Source: Micromonospora sp. RP3T
Lineage (GTDB): Bacteria > Actinomycetota > Actinomycetes > Mycobacteriales > Micromonosporaceae
Direction: 5' to 3'
NCBI RefSeq assembly: GCF_003027925.1
Contig: NZ_PYPS01000023.1
Span: 1 to 64,000 of the forward strand
DNA length: 64,000 nucleotides
A program made the position numbers and the translations under genes. The notes under the pieces were generated by a model. It ran no database searches and was not told where the DNA came from. It was given only the letters and a program-made list of their open reading frames with translations. Each line of letters starts with the position of its first letter. Position 1 is the first letter of the stretch. Below, piece by piece: positions 37,714-45,395 of the stretch.

Positions 37714-38424
37714 ATGACTGAGGCGGGAGACGCGATGACGGACGAGCAGCAGCCGGTACGCGACGAGACCGGTCCGGACCGGACCCGGCTGCTCGTCGGA
37801 GGCGGACTGGCGGCGGTCCTGCTGGCCGTGATCGGAGCCAGCGGTGGCTGGATCCTGGCCGGTGGCCCGGACCGGCCCACCGCCTCGTCCGAGGCCGTCT
37901 CGCCGCCGGCCGCCCCGCCGCCCGTTCCGTCCGGCCCGACCGGGGCGGCTCCCACGACGGACCGCCCGGGCGAGGATCGCCCCACCGGTACGCGTTCGCG
38001 CACCCCGGTCGGCCTCACCGTGCCGGAGCTGGTGGGTACCGACTTCGAGCGGGCCCGGCAGCAGTTGCGCGACCGACGACTCGGTTGGCGGCTGGTGTTC
38101 GGCAGCGGCTCGGGGCGCGCCGTGGAGCGCACCTCGCCCCGGCCGGGGGCGCCGGTGAAGCGCGGGGTCACCGTCACCGTCTGGGTCACCGGGCCGGCGC
38201 CCGAGGTCACCGTGCCCGACGTGGGCGGCAAGTCCTGCTCCGACGCCGCCGACGACCTGGTGGAGGCGGGGCTCTATCCCCGTTACCCGGCCGGTCGGCA
38301 GGGGCCGGTCAGCGGGCAGGACCCGGTCGCCGGGGGCACCGCCCACTGGAATGATCAGGTGTCTTTGACCTGCGGGAACGAGCCGTCGAGCACGCCGAGC
38401 GACGGCCCGCCGCCGACGCCCTGA
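37714..38424 (+). CDS. Single-pass PASTA-domain protein without kinase domain
   Basis: This 236-aa protein has a short cytoplasmic N terminus (about 1-27), one TM helix at about 28-49 (LLVGGGLAAVLLAVIGASGGWIL), a Pro/Thr linker, and two extracellular PASTA repeats. PASTA1 is at about 107-167 (GLTVPELVGTDFERARQQL, SPRPGAPVKRG) and PASTA2 at about 171-226 (VTVPDVGGKSCSDAADDLVEAGLYP). PASTA domains bind peptidoglycan fragments or muropeptides. A TACGGT -10 at 37703-37708 lies 5 nt before ATG 37714, suggesting a leaderless start. It lies just upstream of a second PASTA protein. Confidence 0.85.
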   Translation: MTEAGDAMTDEQQPVRDETGPDRTRLLVGGGLAAVLLAVIGASGGWILAGGPDRPTASSEAVSPPAAPPPVPSGPTGAAPTTDRPGEDRPTGTRSRTPVGLTVPELVGTDFERARQQLRDRRLGWRLVFGSGSGRAVERTSPRPGAPVKRGVTVTVWVTGPAPEVTVPDVGGKSCSDAADDLVEAGLYPRYPAGRQGPVSGQDPVAGGTAHWNDQVSLTCGNEPSSTPSDGPPPTP

Positions 38425-38524
38425 CGCCGTCCGGCGCGCTGATCCCGGCCGGCCCGGCCGTGGCCCGCTACCGTGGACGTCCGAGGGCCGCGAGCCCCGT
38501 CCCGGTGCGGGAAGGACGAGTGTC

Positions 38525-39379
38525 ATGAGCGATGACCGTCAGGAACCACCCGCCGACGACGCGGACGCCACCCGGGCCCTGCCCCGGAACGCGGCCGGGG
38601 CGGGCGAGGACGTCGACGCCACCCGGGCCCTGCCACGTGACGCGGCCGGCGCGGGCAAGGATGTGGACGCGACCCGGGCGGTACCGCGCGACGCGTACGG
38701 TGCCGGTGCGGACGCGACCCGGCCGTTGCCCGGCGGGGCACCTCGGCCCCTCGACGCCACCAGCCGGCAGGAGCCGGTCGGTGGCGCGCCCTGGTCCGGC
38801 CGGGCCGGCGTGCCGCCGCCACGGTCGGCGGCCTATCCGGAGCCGGGCGCCGAGTGGTACGCCGACGAGCAGGCCGGGCGTCGCTGGTGGATGCCCATCC
38901 TGCTGGGCGTCCTGGCCCTGATCCTGATCGGGCTGATCGCGGCCGGGGTGTGGCTGGCGTTGCGGGCCGCCGACCGCGACTCCGGTCCGGGCACACCGTC
39001 GGCGACGCCCAGTGCGTCCGCGCCGGCCAGTGCCACCTCGGCCAGCGCCACCCCGAGCAGCGCGTCACCGTCGGCCTCCCCGTCCGATACGCCGCCGACC
39101 ACGGCGGTGGAGGTGCCGATGCCGCCGCTGGTGGGGCTGCCGGAGTCGGCCGCCCGGACGGTGCTGGACCGGCTCGACATCGACTACCGCATTCAGCGCC
39201 GACCGTCGGACCGGCCGGCCGGGACGGTGATCGCCACGGATCCGGAGGCCGGTTACGCCGTGGGCGAGGGCGAGCGGGTCACCCTGGTGGTGGCCGCGTC
39301 CGCCGCGCCCACCACCGGCGCACCGACGACCGGGACTACCACCCCGGGCTCCGCGCCGGCCACCTCCGCCACGCCCTGA
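38525..39379 (+). CDS. PASTA-domain membrane protein with cytoplasmic DATR phospho-motif repeats
   Basis: This 284-aa protein has a cytoplasmic N region (1-120) with tandem repeats of about 17 residues of the form DATRALPRxAAGAGxDV. Thr16, Thr33, Thr50 and Thr65 sit in TRAL, TRAL, TRAV and TRPL. One TM helix follows at about 122-147 (WMPILLGVLALILIGLIAAG), then a Ser/Ala/Pro linker and one PASTA domain at about 195-262 (PPLVGLPESAARTVLDRLDI, DPEAGYAVGEGERV). The layout is that of a kinase-less PASTA receptor. Leu or Val at +3 after Thr is the preference of FHA domains for phosphothreonine ligands, so the tail may be phosphorylated by PknA/PknB and bound by FhaA/FhaB. GGAAGGACG precedes ATG 38525. 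Confidence 0.8.
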   Translation: MSDDRQEPPADDADATRALPRNAAGAGEDVDATRALPRDAAGAGKDVDATRAVPRDAYGAGADATRPLPGGAPRPLDATSRQEPVGGAPWSGRAGVPPPRSAAYPEPGAEWYADEQAGRRWWMPILLGVLALILIGLIAAGVWLALRAADRDSGPGTPSATPSASAPASATSASATPSSASPSASPSDTPPTTAVEVPMPPLVGLPESAARTVLDRLDIDYRIQRRPSDRPAGTVIATDPEAGYAVGEGERVTLVVAASAAPTTGAPTTGTTTPGSAPATSATP

Positions 39380-39386
39380 CGGGCGC

Positions 39387-39821
39387 TCACCACTGTCGGC
39401 GGCGGGCGCCGACCAGGCCGAGCCCGGCCAGCGAGATCGCGAGACCGAGCAGACCGGAGTAGAACAGTGGCCGGCTGAGGTCCGTCGGCTCGGTGGGGCG
39501 GTCGGCGAGCATGCCGCCGCCGGCCCCGCTGCCCGCCGCACCGGACGGGGGTGAAACGTCGGCCCCGTCCGCCGCCGACGGCTGCTCGATCTCGTCCGGC
39601 TCGTCGTCGTCCGGTTCGACGGTCGGGCGGGCGTCCGCGCCGGCCACGGTGATCTCCGGGGCCGGCACCGGTTCGGCCAGTTGCTGGGTGGTGGAGAAGG
39701 CCGGATGGCGGACCACGAGCGCGAGCGCAGTCGCGACCCCGAGGAAGACGAAGAGTCCGAGGGCGTAGCCGGTGCGGGACCTGTGGTGCCGCCGCGCGGT
39801 GGGCAGATTGACCATGACCAT
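39387..39821 (-). CDS. Hypothetical membrane protein, two TM helices
   Basis: This 144-aa protein has a basic N terminus (NLPTARRHHRSRTG), TM1 at about 18-38 (YALGLFVFLGVATALALVV), an acidic and Pro-rich extracytoplasmic loop (PDDDEPDEIEQPS, then GAAGSGAGGG), TM2 at about 120-138 (LFYSGLLGLAISLAGLGLV) and a basic tail GARRRQW. The C-terminal part (small-residue linker, TM, basic tail) resembles wall-anchor ends, but no LPXTG-like motif is present. Start ATG 39821; ATG 39815 is also possible. It is convergent with the PASTA protein. No family is recognised. Confidence 0.65.
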   Translation of the reverse strand: MVMVNLPTARRHHRSRTGYALGLFVFLGVATALALVVRHPAFSTTQQLAEPVPAPEITVAGADARPTVEPDDDEPDEIEQPSAADGADVSPPSGAAGSGAGGGMLADRPTEPTDLSRPLFYSGLLGLAISLAGLGLVGARRRQW

Positions 39822-39919
39822 CCCTGGTTCAGGGTCCGTGGCGCGCGGGGTGGAACGTGCCGGGGTGGGCGTACCGATTCTATGGCGGCGGCACGCCCAC
39901 CGGGCCGGGAATCGGTAGG

Positions 39920-40207
39920 TCAGCCCACCCGGACCGGGGTCCGGGTGACCGGACGGCGGGCCGTCCGGACGGTGTGCTGCCGGGGGACCGGCGCGGCCTG
40001 GATCTGCCGCAGCCCCTCCTGCTGTACGAAGATCGACCGTCGGTTGACCGCGTCCCCCGCCGCGTTCAACTCGTAGCCGTCGAGCCAGAGCCAGCCGTCG
40101 TAGGCCGGCCAGTCGAGCACCCGGATCATCCGGAACATGATCGGTCGGAAGAACTGGACACTCGCCGCGCGCGTCACGTGCAGTACGTCACCGGAGCGGG
40201 GAAGCAC
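39920..40207 (-). CDS. Conserved small protein of unknown function
   Basis: This 95-aa protein has SGDVLHVTRAASVQFFRPIMFRMIRVLDWPAYDGWLWLDGYELNAAGDAVNRRSIFVQQEGLRQI, quoted by its key blocks VTRAASVQF, DWPAYDGWLWLDGYEL and RRSIFVQ. The aromatic-rich core is well structured, and I recall close relatives in Micromonospora and related genera without a function. The start is GTG 40207; an in-frame GTG further in is possible. It is monocistronic and on the far side of a 595-bp non-coding stretch from the XRE regulator. Confidence 0.65.
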   Translation of the reverse strand: MLPRSGDVLHVTRAASVQFFRPIMFRMIRVLDWPAYDGWLWLDGYELNAAGDAVNRRSIFVQQEGLRQIQAAPVPRQHTVRTARRPVTRTPVRVG

Positions 40208-40802
40208 ATGGGCTCCTGGGAGGGTTCGGCCGGCACGGGGCCGGCGAGCTGAACGGGTCGGTGCGGTCCGGCGACGGGGGGTCTACCTCGTGGACCGGCG
40301 GTCGGTGGGTGCTGGTCGGGCCGTACCCGCGGTGGCGAGCCGACACCCGACCATTACCCGGCTGCTCCCGGTTACCGCTCCCGCCGCCGCAGCCGAGCCG
40401 GCGTGCAGCGACGGGGTCTTCTACTCCGGGGCAGGTCGCACGGCGCGGGACGGCTCCCCTCCGGCCGTCCCGCGGACCGTGGTGTCACCACGCGCGGAGA
40501 TCAAGCGAAGACGGTGAGTAACCCGTGCCATACGGACAGAGTGCATCAGCGAGGTGCGACATGCAAGTTGCACGTCGACTTTTGCCGATAGGTGAGCGGG
40601 ACACGTGAACCGGACGCTTGAAGCCTCAGGTGCCGGGCCTGCACACTGGACGCCGGTTTCGCCCGTCGCGGCCGGTCGACGACCGGCACCACCCCCGCCG
40701 CGAACGCTTGCCCGCCGCCCGCCGGTCGCGCCCACGGCGGGTGTGGAACCGGGCGCGACCGACCGGAGGTAGCCGGGTGACTGCGAGTCCTGGAGCCGCG
40801 TC
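40208..40802. other. 595-bp stretch without a convincing gene; contains a TGCAA-G-TTGCA palindrome
   Basis: Open frames here are short, Arg/Pro-rich and lack codon character. The palindrome TGCAAGTTGCA (40562-40572) lies in an A+T-richer island (40555-40592) with ACGTCGACTTTTGCC, about 240 bp before the XRE start. It could be an operator of the XRE/DUF397 pair with a long leader. Confidence 0.4.
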
Positions 40803-41684
40803 GTGAGCGAACGGCGCAGCCCGACCATCCGTCGGCGCCGACTCGGCGCCGAACTCCGCCGGCAACGGGAAGCCGCCGGCATCACCATCGAGGTGGTCGC
40901 CGAGCAGCTGGAGTGCTCGGCGTCCAAGGTCTCCCGGATCGAGACCGGCCACACCACCGCGACACCCCGCGACGTGCGGGACATGCTCCGCATCTACGGG
41001 GTGGTCGGCGCGGAGAGCGACGAGCTGGTGCAGATCGCCCGCGAGGCCCGGCAGAAGGGGTGGTGGCATCCGTACAGCACGGTGCTGGTGGGCGCGTACG
41101 TCGGCCTGGAGGCCGCGGCCAGCCAGATCCGGGCGTACGAGCAGCAGGTCGTGCCCGGCCTGCTGGAGACCGAGGAGTACGCCGGCGCGATGATCCGCGC
41201 CGCCCGCCCGGACTTCACCGCCGATCAGATCGACCAACGGGTGCGTGTCCGATTGGGCCGGCAGTCGTTGTTGACCCAGGACGATCCGGTCGATCTGTGG
41301 GTGGTGCTCGATGAAGCGGTGCTGAGCCGGCCGGTTGGCGGCGACGCGGTGATGCGTAGTCAGCTCAAGCGGCTGGTGGAGGTGGCCCAACTGCCGAACG
41401 TGACGGTGCAGGTCCTCCCTTTCGAGGTGGGGGCACACGCCGGTATGGACGGCACCTTCACGATCCTCAGCTTCCCCGAACCGAGTGATCCCGATGTCGT
41501 GTACGCGGAGAACGCCACGGGTGGGCTCTTCCTGGAGAAGAGCGACGAGCTTCAGAAGTACAGCTTCATCTTCGATCACATTCGAGCAGCGGCCATTCGA
41601 CCGGAGGAGTCCGTCGCACACATCGCGAGACTGGCAGAGGAGCCGCTGTGGAAATGGCGACCAAGGAGTTCCCCGTGGACCTGA
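40803..41684 (+). CDS. XRE-family regulator with DUF5753 domain (Scr1 type), second copy
   Basis: This 293-aa protein has the HTH at about 12-65 (RRRLGAELRRQREAAGITIEVVAEQLECSASKVSRIETG) and the DUF5753 domain at about 95-285 (VGAYVGLEAAASQIRAYEQQVVPGLLETEEYAGAMI, VRLGRQSLLTQDDP, VLPFEVGAHAGMDGTFTIL). The family is the same as at 15821 but the sequence is clearly different. The DUF397 gene starts inside its last codons (37-bp overlap). The start is GTG 40803. It probably acts with the DUF397 partner as a paired switch; targets are unknown. Confidence 0.88.
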   Translation: MSERRSPTIRRRRLGAELRRQREAAGITIEVVAEQLECSASKVSRIETGHTTATPRDVRDMLRIYGVVGAESDELVQIAREARQKGWWHPYSTVLVGAYVGLEAAASQIRAYEQQVVPGLLETEEYAGAMIRAARPDFTADQIDQRVRVRLGRQSLLTQDDPVDLWVVLDEAVLSRPVGGDAVMRSQLKRLVEVAQLPNVTVQVLPFEVGAHAGMDGTFTILSFPEPSDPDVVYAENATGGLFLEKSDELQKYSFIFDHIRAAAIRPEESVAHIARLAEEPLWKWRPRSSPWT

Positions 41685-41875
41685 CGCAGGCGACGTGGTT
41701 CAAAAGCTCGAAGAGCGGGCCGAACTGCGACAACTGCGTGGAGGTCGCGTACGTGACCGGGGCGGTCGGCGTCCGGGACTCGAAGGACAAGGCGGGTCCC
41801 GCCCTGGTCTTCGCCCCCGGTGACTGGCACGCATTCGTCGCCCGGGCCCGGGGCGGAGCCTTCGGCCAAAGCTGA
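41648..41875 (+). CDS. DUF397-domain protein, second copy
   Basis: This 75-aa protein has ATWFKSSKSGPNCDNCVEVAYVTGAVGVRDSKDKAGPALVFAPGDWHAFV, the standard DUF397 pattern (W-K-S-S-x-S, then VGVRDSK and a C-terminal W-x-x-F). GTG 41648 or ATG 41654 both lie inside the XRE gene, with the stop of the regulator at 41684. Like its counterpart at 15639 it depends on its neighbour for translation. Confidence 0.85.
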   Translation: MEMATKEFPVDLTQATWFKSSKSGPNCDNCVEVAYVTGAVGVRDSKDKAGPALVFAPGDWHAFVARARGGAFGQS

Positions 41876-42025
41876 TCAGTACCCCGAGAAACGGTCCCGC
41901 CCGCCAGCGTCGTCGGGCGGGACCGTTCCACGTCCACCGGCCGCCGACGCCGGGCACCCGTCGCCTGTTCCGTTCCGCCTCGTTGAACCGCACGGATCGG
42001 CAACCGAACGAGGCAGGCGAGACTG

Positions 42026-42430
42026 ATGACGACGATCGGTTCAGAGAATCTCACCAACGGCCCGGGCAAGCCCGAGCGGTTCGGTGGCAAGTACCGTGGG
42101 GCCCGCCGGGACACCGTCCTGACCGAGGTGGTCTCCACCGACGGCGAGGACCTCGCCGCCCGGGACGCGGGCGTGCCGGAGCCGTCCGCGTCGACGCTCT
42201 CCCTGCCGTCGCTGGACCCGAACCCGCTGACCGAGCCGTCGTTCCCGCCCAGCGGGTGGCCGATGGAGCAGCAGGAGTCCCTGGTGGACCACCCGCTGCT
42301 GCGCGGGCTGCTGCTGGAACTGCCGCCCAAGGGGAGCGTGCCCCCGCCCGGCTGGCTGGACCGCTGGTTCGAAGCGACCCGGGCGATCCTCGAACTGCTA
42401 TACGTGCAGGGCACCGGCCGGACGCGTTGA
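42026..42430 (+). CDS. Hypothetical protein
   Basis: This 134-aa protein is acidic and Pro-rich with no signal peptide or TM helix. The N-terminal half (GGKYRGARRDTVLTEVVSTDGEDLAARDAGVPEP) looks disordered. The C-terminal half has LVDHPLLRGLLLELPPKGSVPPPGWLDRWFEATRAILELLY, which should be helical. ATG 42026 follows AGGCGAG. The gene ends within the last 33 bp of the convergent membrane-protein gene. I recognise no family; conservation would have to be tested. Confidence 0.5.
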   Translation: MTTIGSENLTNGPGKPERFGGKYRGARRDTVLTEVVSTDGEDLAARDAGVPEPSASTLSLPSLDPNPLTEPSFPPSGWPMEQQESLVDHPLLRGLLLELPPKGSVPPPGWLDRWFEATRAILELLYVQGTGRTR

Positions 42431-43000
42431 CACCGCGGTCGCCCGGGGCATAGCCCGCTCGACGAGCCGGTTGTGCCGCAGCGCGTGGCGTACCCCGATC
42501 GCGGCCACGCCGAGCACCGCGACGGTGATCGCCGGGCCGGCCACCCCCGGCGCGGCGAACAGGTCGACCCCGGCGGCCGGCAGCATGGCCACCAGCGCCG
42601 CGAGCGCGGTCGCCTGGATCGGGAGCACGATCAGCGGGTGCGCGGCGGCGGCCCGCAGCCCGTGCGGCGCCGGGGTGCCCGGCGCCGCCGTGAAGGCGCT
42701 CGCGCCGGCCCGCAGCCGCCGGAGCCGGCGTACCGTGCAGACCGCGACGAGAGCCGCCGGTGCCGCCGCGACCGCGAGCCCGGCGGCGGCCCGGTCGAGC
42801 GCCGTGTCGCCGCCACTCTGCAGGCCCGCGACGAGGACCGCCGCGGTGAGCGTGAGGCCGGTCAGCACCAGCGCGGACAACCATCCGGTACGCCGGCGCA
42901 GCGCGCGGGCGCGGCGCAGCCCGGGCAGGCCCTCCGCGACCAGGCCGGCGGCCAGCCAGACGGCGGCGACGGGGAGCAGCAGGGCGAGACGGTCATCCAT
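42398..43000 (-). CDS. Small polytopic membrane protein
   Basis: This 200-aa protein has about five hydrophobic helices: LALLLPVAAVWLAAGLVAEGL, LSALVLTGLTLTAAVLVAGL, AAAGLAVAAAPAALVAVCTV, PLIVLPIQATALAALVAMLPA and AITVAVLGVAAIGV. Short Arg-rich loops separate them. No family motif is visible. Start ATG 43000. Its 3' end overlaps the convergent hypothetical gene by 33 bp. It lies upstream of no recognisable operon. Confidence 0.6.
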   Translation of the reverse strand: MDDRLALLLPVAAVWLAAGLVAEGLPGLRRARALRRRTGWLSALVLTGLTLTAAVLVAGLQSGGDTALDRAAAGLAVAAAPAALVAVCTVRRLRRLRAGASAFTAAPGTPAPHGLRAAAAHPLIVLPIQATALAALVAMLPAAGVDLFAAPGVAGPAITVAVLGVAAIGVRHALRHNRLVERAMPRATAVSTRPAGALHV

Positions 43001-43089
43001 GGCCCCAGCCTTGCCCAGTTCGACGTCCACCGAATCCGGGACCGCACCCCGGTCGACCCGGAACGTCGTCCCGTAGGGGGCGGGCCGGA

Positions 43090-43896
43090 TCAGACGTCGA
43101 AGGTGGACGGACGCCCGGTGGCCGGTGCCGGCGGGGTGGCCTTCCACAGGCCGGTCTTCTGCGCCGCGAGCCGGGCCAGGTAGGCCGGGTTGAGGATGAC
43201 GTACCGGCGCCACAGCCGCTTCGGCTCCAGGCCGAGCCGCCAGAACCACTCCAGCCCGGCGCGCTGCATCCACGGCGGCGGGTTGCGCAGCAGGCCGGCG
43301 TGGTAGTCGAACGCCGCGCCGACCGCCATCAGCGGCATGTCCAGCAGCGGTCGCATGGCGTACGCGAAGACCTCCTGGCGGGGGCAGCCCAGCCCGACCA
43401 GGACGAGGCGCGCGCCACTGCTCCGGATCCGGTCGGCGATCTCGGCGTCCTCGCCCGGCTGGACGGCCCGGAACTTGGACGCCTCGACGCCGGCGATCTT
43501 CAGCGCCGGGAACTTGCGCTCCAGCGCCGGGATCAGCCGGGACAGCGTCTCCTCGGTGGAGCCGTAGAGGTAGACCGGCAGCCCTTCGTCGGCGAACCGG
43601 GCGAGCACCCGCAGGGTCAGCTCCGGCCCGTAGACGCGGTCGGTGAGGCCGGCGCCGTGCAGCAGGTTGAGCGCCCAGCGCACCGGCTGGCCGTCCGGGG
43701 TGACCACGTCGAACGCGTTGAGCCGGGCGTTGTGCGCCGGATCGAGCACCCCGGTCATCACGCCGTGCACGGCCAACGCGGTCAGCGCCAGGGGGCGGCG
43801 TTCCCGGGCGGCGTCGACCACCGCCTCGGTGGCCCGGGCGTAGTCGGTCGCGTCGACGCCGACGCCGAGCACGTTGCGCTTCGTGCCGCCGCTCAT
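43090..43896 (-). CDS. WecB/TagA/CpsF-family glycosyltransferase
   Basis: This 268-aa protein transfers a sugar, usually ManNAc or a ManNAc uronate, to a lipid-linked precursor in cell-surface polymer synthesis. Family motifs are NVLGVGVDATDYARATEAVV, VVTPDGQPVRWALN, RVYGPELTLRVLARFADEGLPVYLYGS and VLVGLGCPRQEVFAY. The ATG overlaps the epimerase stop (ATGA), so the two genes are coupled. The epimerase upstream supplies or modifies the sugar nucleotide. The polymer cannot be named from this pair. Confidence 0.85.
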   Translation of the reverse strand: MSGGTKRNVLGVGVDATDYARATEAVVDAARERRPLALTALAVHGVMTGVLDPAHNARLNAFDVVTPDGQPVRWALNLLHGAGLTDRVYGPELTLRVLARFADEGLPVYLYGSTEETLSRLIPALERKFPALKIAGVEASKFRAVQPGEDAEIADRIRSSGARLVLVGLGCPRQEVFAYAMRPLLDMPLMAVGAAFDYHAGLLRNPPPWMQRAGLEWFWRLGLEPKRLWRRYVILNPAYLARLAAQKTGLWKATPPAPATGRPSTFDV

Positions 43897-44966
43897 GCCT
43901 GCGGCACCCACTTGTCGACGTTCGCCTCGTGGATCTCGCGGAGGATCATCGGCACGTCGTAGGTGATCTTCCAGGCCGGGTAGTGCTCCTCGAACCGGGC
44001 CATGCTGCTGACGTACCACTGGTGGTCGCCGGTGCGGGCCTGCTCGACGTAGTTGATCCGCGCCTCGCGGCCGGTGATCTCCTGGGCGATCCGGAACGCC
44101 TCGATGTGCGAGGTGTTCGAGTGCCGGCCACCGCCGAGGTTGTAGACCTGGGCGGAACGGGGCTCCCGGAAGAACGCCTCGAACGCGGTGAGCACGTCGT
44201 GGGAGTGGATCGCGTCCCGGACCATCTTCCCCTTGTAGCCGAAGAGGTTGTACGTCCGGCCCTCCATCACGCACCGCATCAGGTAGGCGAGGAAGCCGTG
44301 CAGCTCGGCCGCGGAGTGCGCCGGGCCGGTCAGCGTGCCGCCCCGGAAACAGGCGGTCTTCATGTCGAAGTACCGGCCGTACTCCTGGACCATCACGTCC
44401 GAGGCCACCTTCGAGGCGCCGAAGATCGAGTGCAGCGACTCGTCGATCGACATGTCCTCGGTGATGCCGCCGTACCAGTGGTGGTCCTCGGGCAGCTCGT
44501 AGCGCGTCTCCAGCTCGATCAGCGGGAGCGAGTTCGGCCGGTCGCCGTAGACCTTGTTTGTGGAACAGTGGATGAACGGCGCGTCGATCGCGTGCCGCCG
44601 GGTGTTCTCCAGCACGTTGAGCGTGCCGCCGGCGTTCACGTCGAAGTCGGTGAACGGCTCCTTGGCGGCCCAGTCGTGGCTCGGCTGGGCGGCGCTGTGG
44701 ATCACCACGGCGATGTCCCGGCCGTAGCGGGTGAAGACCCGCTCCAGGCCGTCCCGGTCCCGGATGTCCACGGCGTGGTGGGTGTACGCGGAGCCGAGGT
44801 CGGCGGCGAGCCGGTCGAGGCTCCACGCGGTCGAGCCGTCCTCGCCGAAGAAGTACCGCCGCATGTCGTTGTCGATGCCGACCACGTCGAGACCGAGGCC
44901 GGCGAAGTGCCGGGCCGCCTCGGAGCCGATCAGACCGCCGGAACCGGTCACCAACGCGACACTCAC
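43893..44966 (-). CDS. NAD-dependent sugar-nucleotide epimerase/dehydratase (CDP-tyvelose epimerase-like)
   Basis: This 357-aa extended SDR has the NAD motif VTGSGGLIGSEAARH (GxxGxxG), the catalytic Ser/Thr region HCSTNKVYGD, and YxxxK-like changes around PEDHHWYGGITEDMSIDES. Pieces such as FIHCSTNKVYG and GGGRHSNTSHIEAF resemble CDP-paratose/tyvelose 2-epimerases. I chose GTG 44966 because AGGAG lies 7 nt upstream; ATG 44984 has no Shine-Dalgarno sequence. It is the first gene of the pair with the WecB/TagA-type transferase. The product sugar is uncertain. Confidence 0.75.
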   Translation of the reverse strand: MSVALVTGSGGLIGSEAARHFAGLGLDVVGIDNDMRRYFFGEDGSTAWSLDRLAADLGSAYTHHAVDIRDRDGLERVFTRYGRDIAVVIHSAAQPSHDWAAKEPFTDFDVNAGGTLNVLENTRRHAIDAPFIHCSTNKVYGDRPNSLPLIELETRYELPEDHHWYGGITEDMSIDESLHSIFGASKVASDVMVQEYGRYFDMKTACFRGGTLTGPAHSAAELHGFLAYLMRCVMEGRTYNLFGYKGKMVRDAIHSHDVLTAFEAFFREPRSAQVYNLGGGRHSNTSHIEAFRIAQEITGREARINYVEQARTGDHQWYVSSMARFEEHYPAWKITYDVPMILREIHEANVDKWVPQA

Positions 44967-45041
44967 ACGCCACTCCTGGTCCATGGGAGGCAGGGAAACC
45001 ATCGGAGCATAGCGTGACGTCCGGTACGCCCCGATACGGCG

Positions 45042-45070
45042 CGAGGGCCCCGCAGCCTGCGGAGCCCTCG
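45042..45070 (-). terminator. Hairpin after tRNA-Leu
   Basis: CGAGGGC (45042-45048) and GCCCTCG (45064-45070) enclose a second stem CCGCAG/CTGCGG. On the minus strand it starts 3 nt after the tRNA 3' end. Confidence 0.7.
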
Positions 45071-45073
45071 TTC

Positions 45074-45159
45074 TGGTGGGGATGGGGGGAGTTGAACCCC
45101 CACGTCCTTTCGGACACACGGACCTGAACCGTGCGCGTCTGCCATTCCGCCACATCCCC
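45074..45159 (-). tRNA. tRNA-Leu (CAG)
   Basis: On the minus strand the acceptor GGGGATG pairs with CATCCCC, the anticodon stem CACGG/CCGTG frames the loop TTCAGGT with anticodon CAG, and a long variable arm (TGTCCGAAAGGACG) marks a class II tRNA. The T-arm is GGGGG-TTCAACT-CCCCC. The discriminator A and CCA are encoded (45074-45077). A hairpin terminator follows. Confidence 0.95.
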
Positions 45160-45395
45160 GTGGCACGACCCGGAACACCATATCGCATCCCTCGCCCGTC
45201 ATCTGCGGCGGGTGTCGGGACCTATTACGCTGTCCACTGGTCACGCCACGAGCGATCACCGCCCGTGGCGGGCGAAACTTTAGCACGTCCGCGGGCCTGG
45301 TCACGAACGGGTCGACGGTAGCCGGCCGAGCGGCGTGTGAGCTGCGGAGGCGGTGTCCGGATACCATCATTGCCTCGGGACCCGAGGAGGAGCCG

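Noticed and set aside
40618..40806. Short plus-strand frame before the second XRE gene
   Set aside because: Arg/Pro-rich with no Shine-Dalgarno sequence or similarity; only its 4-bp overlap with the XRE start is suggestive.
43090..45153. Single 687-codon minus-strand frame covering both sugar genes
   Set aside because: Its N-terminal part runs through the epimerase in the wrong frame and through the tRNA; the real genes are the transferase (from 43896) and the epimerase (from 44966).
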